DNA of 64,000 bases from Vogesella margarita (GCF_028548475.1 NZ_JAQQLE010000012.1:1-64000), one strand, 5' to 3'. Positions 27,804 to 36,683 are shown, numbered from the stretch's first letter. Made by a program: numbers and translations. Notes: generated by a model not told the origin, from the letters alone.

Positions 27804-28526
27804 GTGAGTAACGACAGCCAAAAAAACGATGCCGTAACCCAGTACAAAGCGCCGGCATCGACCCGCATCCGCGAACGCATCCGCCAGTCGCGGCAGCGCT
27901 TCCACGCCAATGACAATATCGCCGCCTTCATCGAACCGGGCGAGATGGAAGAGCTGCTGGACGAAGTGCAGGACAAGATGAAGGCGGTACTGGAAAGCCT
28001 GGTCATCGACACCGACAGCGATCACAACACCCAGGACACCGCGCGCCGCGTCGCCAAGATGTATCTCAACGAGGTGTTCAAGGGCCGCTACATCGCCGAG
28101 CCGCCGGTCACCGAGTTCCCCAACGCCGAGCATCTCAACGAGCTGATGATCGTCGGCCCGATCACCGTGCGCAGCGCCTGCTCGCATCACTTCTGCCCCA
28201 TCCTTGGCAAACTGTGGATCGGCGTGATGCCGAACGAGCACTCCAACCTGATCGGCCTTTCCAAGTATGCGCGGCTGGCGGAATGGGTGATGGGTCGGCC
28301 GCAGATCCAGGAAGAAGCCGTGATCCAGCTGGCCGATCTGCTACAAAACAAAATGAATCCGGACGGTCTCGCCATCGTGATGGAGGCCGATCACTTCTGC
28401 ATGAGCTGGCGCGGGGTGAAGGACATGGACTCGAAGATGATCAACAGCGTGATGCGCGGCTCCTTCCTGAAGAACCCGGATCTGCGCCGTGAGTTCCTGG
28501 CGCTGCTGCCCAACAAGAAAGCCTGA
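27804..28526 (+). CDS. folE: GTP cyclohydrolase I
   Basis: A 240-residue type I GTP cyclohydrolase that makes dihydroneopterin triphosphate for folate and other pterins. Zinc-site motifs are visible in SACSHHFCPILG and DHFCMSWRGVKD, and the allosteric/active-site loop in GLSKYARLAEWVMGRPQIQE. The basic N-terminal extension (about 40 residues) is longer than in E. coli. The GTG start at 27804 is chosen because AGGAG at 27791-27795 is well spaced. The BLUF photoreceptor gene begins 10 bases after its stop, so the two form an operon. Confidence 0.93.
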   Translation: MSNDSQKNDAVTQYKAPASTRIRERIRQSRQRFHANDNIAAFIEPGEMEELLDEVQDKMKAVLESLVIDTDSDHNTQDTARRVAKMYLNEVFKGRYIAEPPVTEFPNAEHLNELMIVGPITVRSACSHHFCPILGKLWIGVMPNEHSNLIGLSKYARLAEWVMGRPQIQEEAVIQLADLLQNKMNPDGLAIVMEADHFCMSWRGVKDMDSKMINSVMRGSFLKNPDLRREFLALLPNKKA

Positions 28527-28536
28527 GGAAACCGTC

Positions 28537-28965
28537 ATGCTCGTTCGTCTGCTTTACGCCAGCCGCGCCGCCCAACCCTACAGCGCGGAAGTGCTCGACA
28601 GCATCCTGGCCCAGTCCCACAAGCACAACCCGGAGCGTGGCCTGACCGGCATCCTGTGCTATAGCGGCGACATCTTCATCCAGGTGCTGGAAGGCGGCCG
28701 CGCCGAGGTGTCCTCGCTGTACAACAGCATCGTGCGCGACCCGCGCCACCAGGATGTCGAGCTGCTGCACTTCGAGGAAATCCGCGAGCGCCGCTTCGCC
28801 AACTGGACCATGGGGCAGGTCAACCTGGCCAAGGTCAACCCGTCGCTGCTGCTGCGTTTTTCCGAGAAGCCGCAGCTCGATCCGTTCAGCGTGCGCGGCT
28901 CGGCGTCGATGGCGCTGCTGGAGGAGCTGATCGCTACCGCCGCCATTGTCGGACGATGCCACTGA
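28537..28965 (+). CDS. BLUF-domain blue-light photoreceptor (FAD)
   Basis: A 142-residue protein that is a single BLUF domain plus a short C-terminal helix. All photocycle residues are in place: Tyr7 (RLLYAS), Asn31 (HKHNPERGLTGIL), Gln49 (FIQVLEG), Trp90 and Met92 (NWTMG). It should bind FAD and switch state in blue light. It has no output domain, so signalling must go through a partner protein. It is co-transcribed with folE, ten bases downstream; a functional link with pterin synthesis is only suggested by this. The terminator at 28972 ends the operon. Confidence 0.93.
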   Translation: MLVRLLYASRAAQPYSAEVLDSILAQSHKHNPERGLTGILCYSGDIFIQVLEGGRAEVSSLYNSIVRDPRHQDVELLHFEEIRERRFANWTMGQVNLAKVNPSLLLRFSEKPQLDPFSVRGSASMALLEELIATAAIVGRCH

Positions 28966-28971
28966 TACAGC

Positions 28972-29000
28972 AGGCCTGCCCCACGGAGCAGGCCTTTTTT
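28972..29000 (+). terminator. Rho-independent terminator of folE-BLUF
   Basis: AGGCCTGC, 8-base loop, GCAGGCCT, then TTTTT. Confidence 0.9.
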
Positions 29001-29031
29001 GCGCACCGGCAACAGTGCAGTGCAGCACCAA

Positions 29032-29060
29032 TTGCCAAAATTCTGTCAAACGTGTAATAC
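29032..29060 (+). promoter_or_regulatory. Promoter of the 56-residue protein gene
   Basis: -35 TTGCCA at 29032-29037, exact 17-base spacer, -10 TAATAC at 29055-29060; start codon 62 bases on. Confidence 0.65.
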
Positions 29061-29122
29061 AGTAGCAATGTGCAGCCGTTTAAATCGGTGGCACCGTCCA
29101 GTAGACAATTCGGAGAAATGCC

Positions 29123-29293
29123 ATGGCACGCTTTCATCCCAGATCCGATTTCGTACAGGTCCGCGCCGAGATGCGCAGCAATGAACTGACCGGCAAGCCG
29201 ATGCCGCGCACCAGCCCCAGCGACATCCGCAATGCCAACGCCCGGCGCGAGATAGAACGCCGCCGCATGGAGCGCGAGTCGCGCGAGCAATAG
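29123..29293 (+). CDS. Small basic hypothetical protein, 56 aa
   Basis: A short ORF starting MARFHPRSDFVQVRAEMRSN, with a Ser/Thr/Pro-containing middle and a strongly charged Arg/Glu-rich helical tail (RREIERRRMERESREQ). GGAGAA stands 6-7 bases before the ATG, a good promoter (29032-29060) lies upstream, and its own terminator (29302-29336) follows, so it is a complete independent gene. I do not recognise a family. The charge pattern suggests nucleic-acid or ribosome contact, which is a guess. Confidence 0.75.
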   Translation: MARFHPRSDFVQVRAEMRSNELTGKPMPRTSPSDIRNANARREIERRRMERESREQ

Positions 29294-29301
29294 CCAGCAA
29301 A

Positions 29302-29336
29302 AAGGCGCCTGAATCGATCAGGCGCCTTGTTTTTTG
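29302..29336. terminator. Rho-independent terminator, probably bidirectional
   Basis: AAGGCGCCTGA-ATCGA-TCAGGCGCCTT followed by GTTTTTT; A-run on the left may serve dsbB on the minus strand. Confidence 0.9.
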
Positions 29337-29353
29337 GGGGGTGTAGTGTCGGC

Positions 29354-29848
29354 TTAGCGGGCCTGGCGCCAGCCGTTGTACAGCGCCAGCAGTAAGGTCA
29401 GCAGCAGGAAGGCGCCAACCCAGAACGGCATCGACTGGCCGAGGAAAGTCCAGTCGATTGCTGCGCACTCGCCGCTACCCTTGAACACCTTCTCCAGCAC
29501 CTGGGTCATCGGCAACGTTTCCAGCATGAAGTCCAGCCCCGGCCCGCACGCCGGCACTTGCTCCGGCGGCAGATGCTGCAGGTACACCTGCCACGCTGAC
29601 ACGCTGCCCCCGGCCACCGCGGCCACGGCGATCAGCAGCGACCACACCTTTGCGGCCAACCTTTGCGGGTTGAAGATGGCGGCCAGCAGCGCCAGGCTGC
29701 CGACGGCGATCACGCCCACGCGCTGGAAAATGCACAGCGGGCACGGCTCCAGCTCCAGCACATACTGCGCATACAGGGCGTAGCCCATCGCGGCGGCGCA
29801 CATTGCCGCAATCACGCCGTACAGCTGGCGTCGCGTCAGAAAATTCAT
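29354..29848 (-). CDS. dsbB: Disulfide bond formation protein B
   Basis: A 164-residue inner-membrane quinone reductase that reoxidises DsbA. Four membrane helices are visible. The first catalytic pair is CPLCIF (after LELEP) in periplasmic loop 1. The second pair is the two Cys in the long second loop, PACGPGLDF and GSGECAAIDW. The start MNFLTRRQLYGV fits the family. No dsbA is adjacent. It converges with the small-protein gene at the shared terminator. Confidence 0.94.
   Translation of the reverse strand: MNFLTRRQLYGVIAAMCAAAMGYALYAQYVLELEPCPLCIFQRVGVIAVGSLALLAAIFNPQRLAAKVWSLLIAVAAVAGGSVSAWQVYLQHLPPEQVPACGPGLDFMLETLPMTQVLEKVFKGSGECAAIDWTFLGQSMPFWVGAFLLLTLLLALYNGWRQAR
29650..29663 (+). repeat. 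Dispersed 13-mer inside dsbB
   Basis: TTGCGGCCAACCTT on plus; on the coding strand it reads QRLAAK, between helices. Confidence 0.85.
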
Positions 29849-29905
29849 TGATGACCCCTTGGTAGTAGCCCTGCCGCCACGACGGCGGCACGGGAGTGAA
29901 TCGGA

Positions 29906-31036
29906 CTAGCGTCCGGACAAAAAATTCACGATCTCGTTTTTTTTGGCAAACGCATCCTTGTAGCCCAGCTCGACCAGCTCTTTGCCGTAGGCCGGATGGA
30001 ACAGCAAGTAACTGGCCAGCGCCGAGCCGCGATGACGCATGGCGCCGGCGCCGCGCAGCAGGAAGCGCATCGTCGCCGGGAAGCCGTCGAAATGGCGGTG
30101 GGCAATGCTGTCCAGCGAGACACTGGGCGAGATGTGGAACACCTCGACCCGCTTCAGCGCGGTGCTGTGGTTGCGCACGTGCTCGTCCAGCAGCGACACG
30201 GTGTGGTTGACGCGCGCCAGCCGCTCCATGTCCGCCGACATGCTGTCCATGAAGATGCTGTCCAGCAGGTGGCCGAAAATCTGCGCCAGACTGGGCACGG
30301 CCGTCTGCTGGACATGACGCCGTTCCTGATGACTGACCAGGTTGATCACGAACAGCCGTTGCGCGCCGAGGTGCAGCGCTGGCGACAGCGGCGCCATCTG
30401 GCGGATGGCGCCATCGCAGTAGTGGCGGGTGCCCACGCGAGCGGAGGGGAACAGCAGCGGAATCGCCGAGGTCGCCATCAGATGCTCGATGCTGAGGCGC
30501 TCACGTTGGCCGCAACGCTGGTGGCGATGCCACGGTTCCACCTGCTCGCTGCCCTCGAAGAAACTCACCGACTGGCCAGTGCTGTAACAGGAGGCAGTCA
30601 GAGACAGTGCGCGCAGCGCGCCGCTCTGGATGGCGGTCTCGATACCGTCCAGCTGCACCGTGCGCGTCAGGTAGTGATACAGCGGGCTGCTGTCGAGAAA
30701 GCTCGGCGGCGTGTGCACCAGCCGGCCACCGGTCAGCAGCGAGCCGCCCCACTGCAGGAAGGCCTTGATGAAGTATGGCGCGTCAACGCGGTAGATATCT
30801 TCAACCCGCACTGACTGCCACATCCGCACCAGGTGTGCGGTGGTACGGCGGAAATGCTGCGCGCCGGCGCCGAGGGCGACGGCATTGATGGCGCCGGCAG
30901 AAGTACCGCTGACGACCTGGAACGGGCTGGCCGCATGGCGCGGCAGCATGCGCGCCACCGCCATCAGTACCCCGACCTGATAGGCTGCCCGCGCACCACC
31001 GCCGGCCAGTACCAGACCCACGACAGGTTTTGTCAT
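29906..31036 (-). CDS. Patatin-like phospholipase
   Basis: A 376-residue serine hydrolase of the patatin/RssA class. The oxyanion-hole motif is VLAGGGARAAYQVG (residues ~10-23), the nucleophile elbow is GTSAG (Ser near residue 45) and the catalytic Asp is in CDGAIRQ (near residue 207). It would deacylate phospholipids. No signal peptide or transmembrane segment is evident. The start MTKPVVGLVLAGGG at complement 31034-31036 is chosen because the fold begins there; the upstream in-frame extension is Gly/Arg-rich and unconvincing. Monocistronic between dsbB and pmbA. Confidence 0.9.
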   Translation of the reverse strand: MTKPVVGLVLAGGGARAAYQVGVLMAVARMLPRHAASPFQVVSGTSAGAINAVALGAGAQHFRRTTAHLVRMWQSVRVEDIYRVDAPYFIKAFLQWGGSLLTGGRLVHTPPSFLDSSPLYHYLTRTVQLDGIETAIQSGALRALSLTASCYSTGQSVSFFEGSEQVEPWHRHQRCGQRERLSIEHLMATSAIPLLFPSARVGTRHYCDGAIRQMAPLSPALHLGAQRLFVINLVSHQERRHVQQTAVPSLAQIFGHLLDSIFMDSMSADMERLARVNHTVSLLDEHVRNHSTALKRVEVFHISPSVSLDSIAHRHFDGFPATMRFLLRGAGAMRHRGSALASYLLFHPAYGKELVELGYKDAFAKKNEIVNFLSGR

Positions 31037-31131
31037 GTCCTGCCCCCTTGTCGAAACACGCCCGCCTGCGGGCGCCAAAACGGGTGCCGCGCCGGGCGCG
31101 GCACCATTGGTTTGCGCTTCTTGGTTCGCGC

Positions 31132-32484
31132 TTAACCCTCGCCTGCCACCATCATCGACGACAGCAATACCGAGCCGATATGACGGCTGCCACGGCGGTC
31201 GATGTCGTCGCCAACGGCGTCTATCTGCTGCAGCATGTCGCGCAGGTTGCCGGCGATGGTCAGCTCTTCCACCGGGTAGGCGATCACGCCGTTTTCGACC
31301 CAGAAACCGCTGGCGCCGCGCGAATAGTCGCCGGTCACCATATTGATGCCCTGCCCCATCAGCTCCGTCACCAGCAGGCCGCTGCCCATGCGTTGCAGCA
31401 CCGCGTCCAGGCCGCCGGTCAGCGTCGGCTTCACCGACAGATTGTGCGGGCCGCCGGCGTGGCCGGTGCTTTGCATGCCCAACTTGCGCGCCGAGTAGCT
31501 GCCGAGGAAATAGCCTTGCAGCACACCGTTGTCCACCAGCCGTCGCTCGCGGGTGGCGACGCCCTCGTCGTCGCAGCAGCCGCTGGCGAGGCCGCGCAGC
31601 ACGAACGGGTCTTCGTCGATGGTGATGATGTCGGCGCAGACTTTGGTTCCGAGCGAATCCAGCAGGAAGCTGGACTTGCGGTACAGGCTGCCGCCGCTGA
31701 CCGCCTGCACCAGATGGCCGAGCAAGGAGCCGGCAATCGGTGCCTCGAACACCACCGGATACTGACCGGTCTTGATGCGGCGGCCGTCGAGGCGGCGCAC
31801 GGTGCGCTCGCCGGCGATGCGGCCAACGTTGGCCGCAGACAGCAGATCGTCTGCGCAGCGCGCAGCGCTGTACCAGTAGTCGCGCTGCATCGCGTCGGCG
31901 CTCTCGGCGATCACCGCCGCCGACAGGCTGTGGCGCGAGGTGGTCTGGCTGCCGATGAAACCGTGGCTATTGGCGTAGCAGTGGCGGGTCGCGTGGGTGG
32001 ACACGGTGCCGCCTTCGGAGTTGCGGATGCGGGCGTCCACCGCGCGCGCGGCGGCCTCGCACTCGCGCGCCAGCTCGATCGCGGTTTCTACCGGCAGATT
32101 CCACGGGTGGTACAGGTCGAGGTCGCGATCCTGCTCCGCCTTCATCAGCAGTGCTGGGTCGGCCAGCCCGGCGCAATCGTCGGCGGCGGTATAGCGCGCG
32201 ATGTTCAGCGCGGCATTGACGGTGTCCTGCAAGGCGACGTCGGAAAAATCGGACGTGCTGGCGTGACCCTTCTTCTGGCCCAGGTACAGCGTGACCGACA
32301 CACCCTTGTCGCGGTTGTACTCGATGGTCTCCACTTCCGCCAGGCGCACCGACACGCTGTGGCCGCAGCCTTCGGAAATATCGGCTTCTGCGGCGGTGGC
32401 ACCGCCGGCGCGCGCCAGCTCCAGTATCCGGCTGGCGATGGACTCCAGCTCGGGTGAGCTGTAGGAAAAAATCTGTTCTGACAT
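31132..32484 (-). CDS. pmbA: Metalloprotease-related protein PmbA/TldE
   Basis: The TldE/PmbA subunit (450 residues) of the TldD-TldE complex, which degrades unfolded peptides and helps mature microcins and CcdA. The family shows conserved ISEGCGHSVSVRLAEVE, the YFLGSYSARKLGM region with GHAGGPHNLSV, and a SGFWVENGVIAYPVEELTIAGN end. As expected for TldE it lacks the HExxxH zinc motif, which is on TldD, not in this window. The start MSEQIFSY at complement 32482-32484 follows AAGAAGG. darP is divergent, the usual pairing of these two genes in proteobacteria. Confidence 0.93.
   Translation of the reverse strand: MSEQIFSYSSPELESIASRILELARAGGATAAEADISEGCGHSVSVRLAEVETIEYNRDKGVSVTLYLGQKKGHASTSDFSDVALQDTVNAALNIARYTAADDCAGLADPALLMKAEQDRDLDLYHPWNLPVETAIELARECEAAARAVDARIRNSEGGTVSTHATRHCYANSHGFIGSQTTSRHSLSAAVIAESADAMQRDYWYSAARCADDLLSAANVGRIAGERTVRRLDGRRIKTGQYPVVFEAPIAGSLLGHLVQAVSGGSLYRKSSFLLDSLGTKVCADIITIDEDPFVLRGLASGCCDDEGVATRERRLVDNGVLQGYFLGSYSARKLGMQSTGHAGGPHNLSVKPTLTGGLDAVLQRMGSGLLVTELMGQGINMVTGDYSRGASGFWVENGVIAYPVEELTIAGNLRDMLQQIDAVGDDIDRRGSRHIGSVLLSSMMVAGEG
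31818..31837. repeat. Palindromic double form of the dispersed motif, inside pmbA
   Basis: TGCGGCCAACGTTGGCCGCA, read in the gene as SAANVGRI. Confidence 0.85.
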
Positions 32485-32594
32485 AGCAGCCTTCTTCATC
32501 TGTCAACGATAGCGCCACGGAAAGGCACGGTGATCGGCCGTGGCTTGTGCTTTTCCGGTATCATACCAGCTTGAAACCGTAACCAAGCCTTACC

Positions 32595-33152
32595 ATGCCT
32601 GAATACCATAATGATGGCGCTGATGCGCTCCCTGCCAGCAAATCGCAACGCAAACGCGACATGGACGCGCTGCAGGACATCGGCCGCGCGCTGACCGAGC
32701 TGCCGGCCGCCAAACTGAAGAAAATGAACCTGGACGACGGCCTGCTGGTCGCCGTGCTCGACTTCCAGAAAATCACCGCCAACGGCGCCAAGCGCCGCCA
32801 GTTGCAGTACATCGGCAAGCTGATGCGCGTGATCGACCCGGAGCCTATCGAGCAGCAACTGGCCGCGCTACGCGGCGACTCCAGCGCCCACACCCGCTGG
32901 CTGCACCTGCTGGAGCGCTGGCGCGAGCGGCTGATTGAAGACGACAGCCACGTGCAGCAACTGATCAACGACTTCCCGCAGCTGGACGTGCAGCAGCTGC
33001 GCACCATGGTGCGCAACGCCCGCAAAGAGCGCGAGGAAAGCAAGCCACCGAAGGCCAACCGCCAATTGTTCCAGCTGCTGAAAGAGCTGATTCCGGAACA
33101 GGGCAAGCCGGCCAATAGCGGCGACGAGCAAGACGACACGCAGGACGAGTGA
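32595..33152 (+). CDS. darP: Ribosome assembly factor DarP (YjgA, DUF615)
   Basis: A 185-residue highly charged helical protein that binds late 50S assembly intermediates. It shows the family start SKSQRKRDMDALQDIGRAL, then LDDGLLVAVLDFQKI and RRQLQYIGKLMR, and ends in an acidic tail. It is divergent from pmbA. mog starts two bases after the stop, so darP heads a run of darP-mog-yheT-trpC with minimal spacing. Confidence 0.92.
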   Translation: MPEYHNDGADALPASKSQRKRDMDALQDIGRALTELPAAKLKKMNLDDGLLVAVLDFQKITANGAKRRQLQYIGKLMRVIDPEPIEQQLAALRGDSSAHTRWLHLLERWRERLIEDDSHVQQLINDFPQLDVQQLRTMVRNARKEREESKPPKANRQLFQLLKELIPEQGKPANSGDEQDDTQDE

Positions 33153-33154
33153 AC

Positions 33155-33733
33155 ATGAGCATCAAGATCGGTCTGGTTTCCATCTCTGATCGTGCCAGCC
33201 AGGGCATTTATGAAGACAAGGGCATTCCGGCGCTGCTGGACTGGCTGAGTCTGGCCATCGCCACGCCGTTCAGCACCGAAACCCGGCTGATCGCCGACGA
33301 GCAGGCGCTGATCGAGGCCACGCTGCGCGAGCTGGTCGACGACGTCGGCTGCCACCTGGTGCTCACCACCGGCGGCACCGGCCCGGCGCCGCGCGATGTC
33401 ACCCCGGAAGCCACGCTGGCGGTCGCCGACCGGGTGATGCCCGGCTTTGGCGAGCAGATGCGCCAGATCAGCCTCAAGTTCGTGCCGACCGCCATCTTGT
33501 CGCGGCAGGTGGGCGTAATCCGCAAGCAGAGCCTGATCCTGAACCTGCCCGGCCAGCCCAAGGCCATCCGCGAGACGCTGGAAGGCCTGCGCGACGGCGA
33601 GCAGGTGGTGGTGCCCGGCATCTTTGCCGCGGTGCCCTACTGCCTGGACCTGATTGGCGCGCCCTGGTTGGACACCCGCGAGGCCGTGGTCAAGGCCTTC
33701 CGCCCGAAATCCGCGGTCAAGCCCGGCGCATGA
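33155..33733 (+). CDS. mog: Molybdopterin adenylyltransferase
   Basis: A 192-residue MoCF-domain enzyme that adenylates molybdopterin before molybdate insertion. Seen are IGLVSISDRASQGIYEDKGI at the N-terminus, the signature TTGGTGPAPRDVTPEAT and the PGQPKAIRETLEGL loop. It complements the moa/mob genes at 51-55 kb. ATG 33155 gives the family start; the track of coding also allows a GTG two codons upstream. Its stop overlaps the yheT ATG by four bases. Confidence 0.93.
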   Translation: MSIKIGLVSISDRASQGIYEDKGIPALLDWLSLAIATPFSTETRLIADEQALIEATLRELVDDVGCHLVLTTGGTGPAPRDVTPEATLAVADRVMPGFGEQMRQISLKFVPTAILSRQVGVIRKQSLILNLPGQPKAIRETLEGLRDGEQVVVPGIFAAVPYCLDLIGAPWLDTREAVVKAFRPKSAVKPGA

Positions 33734-34695
33734 GTTATTGCCCGCCGCGCTGGCTGCTCGGCAGTCACCTGCAGACCATCTGGCCGGCGCTGTTTCTCAA
33801 ATCGCAACCACCAGCCTATCGCCGTGAAATCTGGCCGACGCCGGACGGCGGCGAGATCGCCGTCGATTACGTCGATGGCGACGCCGGTGCCCCGCTGGTG
33901 GTGCTGTTCCACGGCCTCGAAGGCAGCAGCCACAGCCACTACGCCAGCGCGCTGATGCACGCAGTCAAGGCGCGCGGCTGGCGCGGCGTGGTGCCACACT
34001 TTCGTGGCTGCGGCGGTCAGCCCAACTTGCTGCGCCGCGCCTATCACGCCGGCGACGCCGCCGAGATCGACTGGATCCTGCAGCGACTGGCGGTCGGCAA
34101 TACGGTGCTGTTTGTCGCCGGCGTATCGCTGGGCGGCAACATGCTGCTGCGCTACCTGGGCGAGCACGGCGCCCGCGCGCTGCCACAGGCAGCGGCGGCG
34201 ATCTCTGCGCCGCTGGATCTGGCGGCGGCCAGCACCTGTCTCGATCGCGGCTTCGGGCGCCACGTCTACACCCGCATGTTCCTCAATACACTGAAGCCGA
34301 AGTCGCTGGCCCAGCTGGCACAGCACCCGGACCTGTTCGACGGCGAGGCGGTGCGCAACAGCAAGACCTTTGTCGAGTTCGACAACCTGGTCACCGCGCC
34401 GCTGCACGGTTATCGCGACGTGCAGGACTACTGGCGCCGCGCCAGCAGCAAGCCGCTGCTGAAGGACATTGTGCGGCCAACCCTGGTGCTGAATGCGCGC
34501 AACGATCCGTTTCTGCCGGTGTCGGCGCTGCCCGGCAACGGCGAGGTCAGCCCGGCGGTGACGCTGGAGCAGCCGGAACACGGCGGCCACGTCGGTTTTG
34601 TCAGTGGCCGCTTTCCCGGCCACCTGCACTGGCTGCCGCAACGGCTACTGACTTTTTTCGATCATCACCTGCCGGGCAGTACCGGCACCGACTGA
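33730..34695 (+). CDS. YheT-family alpha/beta hydrolase
   Basis: A 321-residue hydrolase of the YheT/ABHD1-3 type. It begins with the family phrase PPRWLLGSHLQTIWPALFL. The oxyanion region is VLFHGLEGSSHSHYA, the nucleophile elbow GVSLGGN (Ser near 137), the acid Asp in LNARNDPFLP and the His in EHGGHVGFV. Substrates are unknown; homologues are carboxylesterases acting on lipids. It starts within the mog stop (ATGA) and lies 12 bases before trpC. Confidence 0.88.
   Translation: MSYCPPRWLLGSHLQTIWPALFLKSQPPAYRREIWPTPDGGEIAVDYVDGDAGAPLVVLFHGLEGSSHSHYASALMHAVKARGWRGVVPHFRGCGGQPNLLRRAYHAGDAAEIDWILQRLAVGNTVLFVAGVSLGGNMLLRYLGEHGARALPQAAAAISAPLDLAAASTCLDRGFGRHVYTRMFLNTLKPKSLAQLAQHPDLFDGEAVRNSKTFVEFDNLVTAPLHGYRDVQDYWRRASSKPLLKDIVRPTLVLNARNDPFLPVSALPGNGEVSPAVTLEQPEHGGHVGFVSGRFPGHLHWLPQRLLTFFDHHLPGSTGTD
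34472..34484 (+). repeat. Degenerate copy of the dispersed motif
   Basis: TGCGGCCAACCCT, one mismatch to the 13-mer, in yheT. Confidence 0.4.
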
Positions 34696-34707
34696 AAGAC
34701 AATCCGC

Positions 34708-35499
34708 ATGTCCGACATTCTCAATAAAATCTGCGCCACCAAATTCGAGGAAGTAGCCGCCCGCTCGGTGCAGCAATCGCTGGCCGCGGTACGTGCCGCC
34801 GCCGAGGCCAAGCGCGGCGACCATCGCGATTTCGTAGCTGCCATCCGCAGCAAGCACCAGCAACAGCTGGCCGCGGTGATTGCCGAAGTGAAAAAGGCCA
34901 GTCCCAGCAAGGGCGTCATCCGTGCCGATTTCGATCCGGCCGCGATTGCCCGTAGCTACGAGGCGGCCGGGGCCACCTGTCTGTCGGTGCTGACCGACGC
35001 GCCCTACTTCCAGGGGCACGAGGATTACCTGATCGCCGCGCGTGCCGCCTGCAAGCTGCCGGTGCTGCGCAAGGATTTCATGGTCGATCCGTACCAGATC
35101 TACGAGGCACGCGCCATCGGTGCCGACTGCATCCTGCTGATCGCGGCGGCGCTGAGCCTGTCGCAGATGCAGGATTTTGAGGCGCTGGCCCACGAGCTGG
35201 GCATGGCGGTGCTGGTGGAAGTGCACGATGCAGTCGAACTTGAGGCGGCGCTGCAGCTGAGCACGCCGCTGGTGGGTGTCAACAACCGCAACCTGCGCAC
35301 CTTCGAGGTCAACCTCGACACCACACTGCAACTGCTGCCGATGATCGGCAAGGACCGCATCGCCGTCACCGAAAGCGGCATCGTCACCCGTGACGACGTG
35401 CAGCGCATGCGCGACCACGACGTACACACCTTTCTGGTTGGCGAGGCCTTCATGCGTGAAGGCGACCCTGGTGCCGCATTGCAGCAGCTGTTTGCCTGA
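34708..35499 (+). CDS. trpC: Indole-3-glycerol phosphate synthase
   Basis: A 263-residue TIM-barrel enzyme of tryptophan synthesis. Motifs are [83 protein letters not shown] and VTESGI. It is a stand-alone enzyme, not fused to TrpF. It is last in the darP-mog-yheT-trpC run; trpD and trpG are not in the window. A strong terminator follows. Confidence 0.96.
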   Translation: MSDILNKICATKFEEVAARSVQQSLAAVRAAAEAKRGDHRDFVAAIRSKHQQQLAAVIAEVKKASPSKGVIRADFDPAAIARSYEAAGATCLSVLTDAPYFQGHEDYLIAARAACKLPVLRKDFMVDPYQIYEARAIGADCILLIAAALSLSQMQDFEALAHELGMAVLVEVHDAVELEAALQLSTPLVGVNNRNLRTFEVNLDTTLQLLPMIGKDRIAVTESGIVTRDDVQRMRDHDVHTFLVGEAFMREGDPGAALQQLFA

Positions 35500-35516
35500 G
35501 ACGAAGCGCAATACCG

Positions 35517-35547
35517 AAAACCGGCTCCACGAGAGCCGGTTTTTTTA
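35517..35547 (+). terminator. Rho-independent terminator of trpC
   Basis: AAAACCGGCT-CCACGAG-AGCCGGTTTTTTT. Confidence 0.92.
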
Positions 35548-35654
35548 TGCCGCCGGCGGCCGCCATGTATGGTCCACCAGTTGACCATGACGAGAACCGG
35601 GCGCACAGCCGGGCGGCGCTGTCGTGCAGCACTTCGATCGGCACATGCCGTGAC

Positions 35655-35675
35655 TTGCGGCCAACGTTGGCCGCA
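35655..35675. repeat. Palindromic double form of the dispersed motif after kfrA
   Basis: TTGCGGCCAACGTTGGCCGCA, three bases past the stop of the minus-strand kfrA-like gene. The GC stem could act as a weak terminator, though no T-run follows. Confidence 0.85.
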
Positions 35676-35678
35676 GGC

Positions 35679-36683
35679 TCATGAGTTGCCGGATGGCGCG
35701 ACAGCCTCGACCGTGTCGGCCGCCGCCCCGCCATCGCTCGTCGTGTCCGCTGCCGCCTCGTCGCCCGTCGTGGCCGCCGGTGCCGTGCTGGCTTGCTGCA
35801 ATAGCTGCCACACCTCCTCGCGGCTGCTGACCGCCTGCTCCAGGCGTTCGTTCAGCACCGCCAGCAAGCGCTCCTGCTCCACGATCCTTGCCTGCAATCC
35901 CGTCATGGCCTGCGCCTGTCGTGCGTTTTCCTGCTCCTGCTGCCGCAGGGCGCGACTGGCGGCCAGCAGCTCGGCACCGGTGCGGGCGCTGTCCTGATAC
36001 AGCCGCGTCAGCTCGTCCTGCTTGACAATCAGCGTCTGGCCGAGGGTGCGCAGCTCGGCCTGCAATTGCTGCACCTGCTGCTCGTGGCGGCGCTGCTCCT
36101 GGTCGCGCTGCTCTTTCACCGACTGGCGATAGTGTTCCAGCGCTTCGCGCGCGTGCTGGTGCTTTTCCTCCAGCGACGCGCGGTGCACCTGGTTTTCTGC
36201 CAGCCGTTCCTGCAGACCGATGATCTGCTGTTGCTGCTGGCCGTCACGCAATTGCACTGCCTGCAGTGCCTCGCGGGCGGCGGCGTGCGCTTGCTGTTCG
36301 GCCGCCAGTGCCTGGCTTGCCTGCTGCAGCTGCTGCTGGCTGTTCTGTGCTTCCAAGGTGATCTGTGCCAGCTGCTCGCGACAGTGTGCCAGCTGTGCAG
36401 CCGACTCCGCCGCTATCGTCGCAATGCGCTCGTCGGCCTCTTCGTGCAGGCGGGCGGCCAGCCGGCCGACCAGCTCCTGGATCGCCTCGCTGACGGCGAT
36501 CTTGGCGCCACTGCCGGCGCCCTCTTCCTCTTCCAGCTCCTTCAGGTAGCGATGAATGGTGGTCTTGGAGCCGGTGTTGCCGAGCTCGGCTCGGATGGCG
36601 TCAATCGACGGATTGCGCCCCTGCGCCAGCAGATTGTCCCTGGCGCGCAGGACTTCCGATTTGTAGATGCCGCTTCTGGCCAT
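35679..36683 (-). CDS. KfrA-like DNA-binding coiled-coil protein
   Basis: A 334-residue protein. The N-terminal ~55 residues match the KfrA DNA-binding module (YKSEVLRARDNLLAQGRNPS, AIRAELGNTGSKTTIHRYLK). Residues ~60-300 form a long Gln/Glu/Ala-rich coiled coil, and the tail is Ala/Thr-rich. KfrA of plasmid RK2 is an autorepressor that forms filaments aiding plasmid partition; chromosomal relatives are poorly understood. The start MARSGIYKSEV at complement 36681-36683 is family-like. Upstream is an AT-rich stretch with TACGTATTACGTA-type repeats (36705-36720) that could be its operator. A tyrosine recombinase gene is divergent. Confidence 0.85.
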   Translation of the reverse strand: MARSGIYKSEVLRARDNLLAQGRNPSIDAIRAELGNTGSKTTIHRYLKELEEEEGAGSGAKIAVSEAIQELVGRLAARLHEEADERIATIAAESAAQLAHCREQLAQITLEAQNSQQQLQQASQALAAEQQAHAAAREALQAVQLRDGQQQQQIIGLQERLAENQVHRASLEEKHQHAREALEHYRQSVKEQRDQEQRRHEQQVQQLQAELRTLGQTLIVKQDELTRLYQDSARTGAELLAASRALRQQEQENARQAQAMTGLQARIVEQERLLAVLNERLEQAVSSREEVWQLLQQASTAPAATTGDEAAADTTSDGGAAADTVEAVAPSGNS

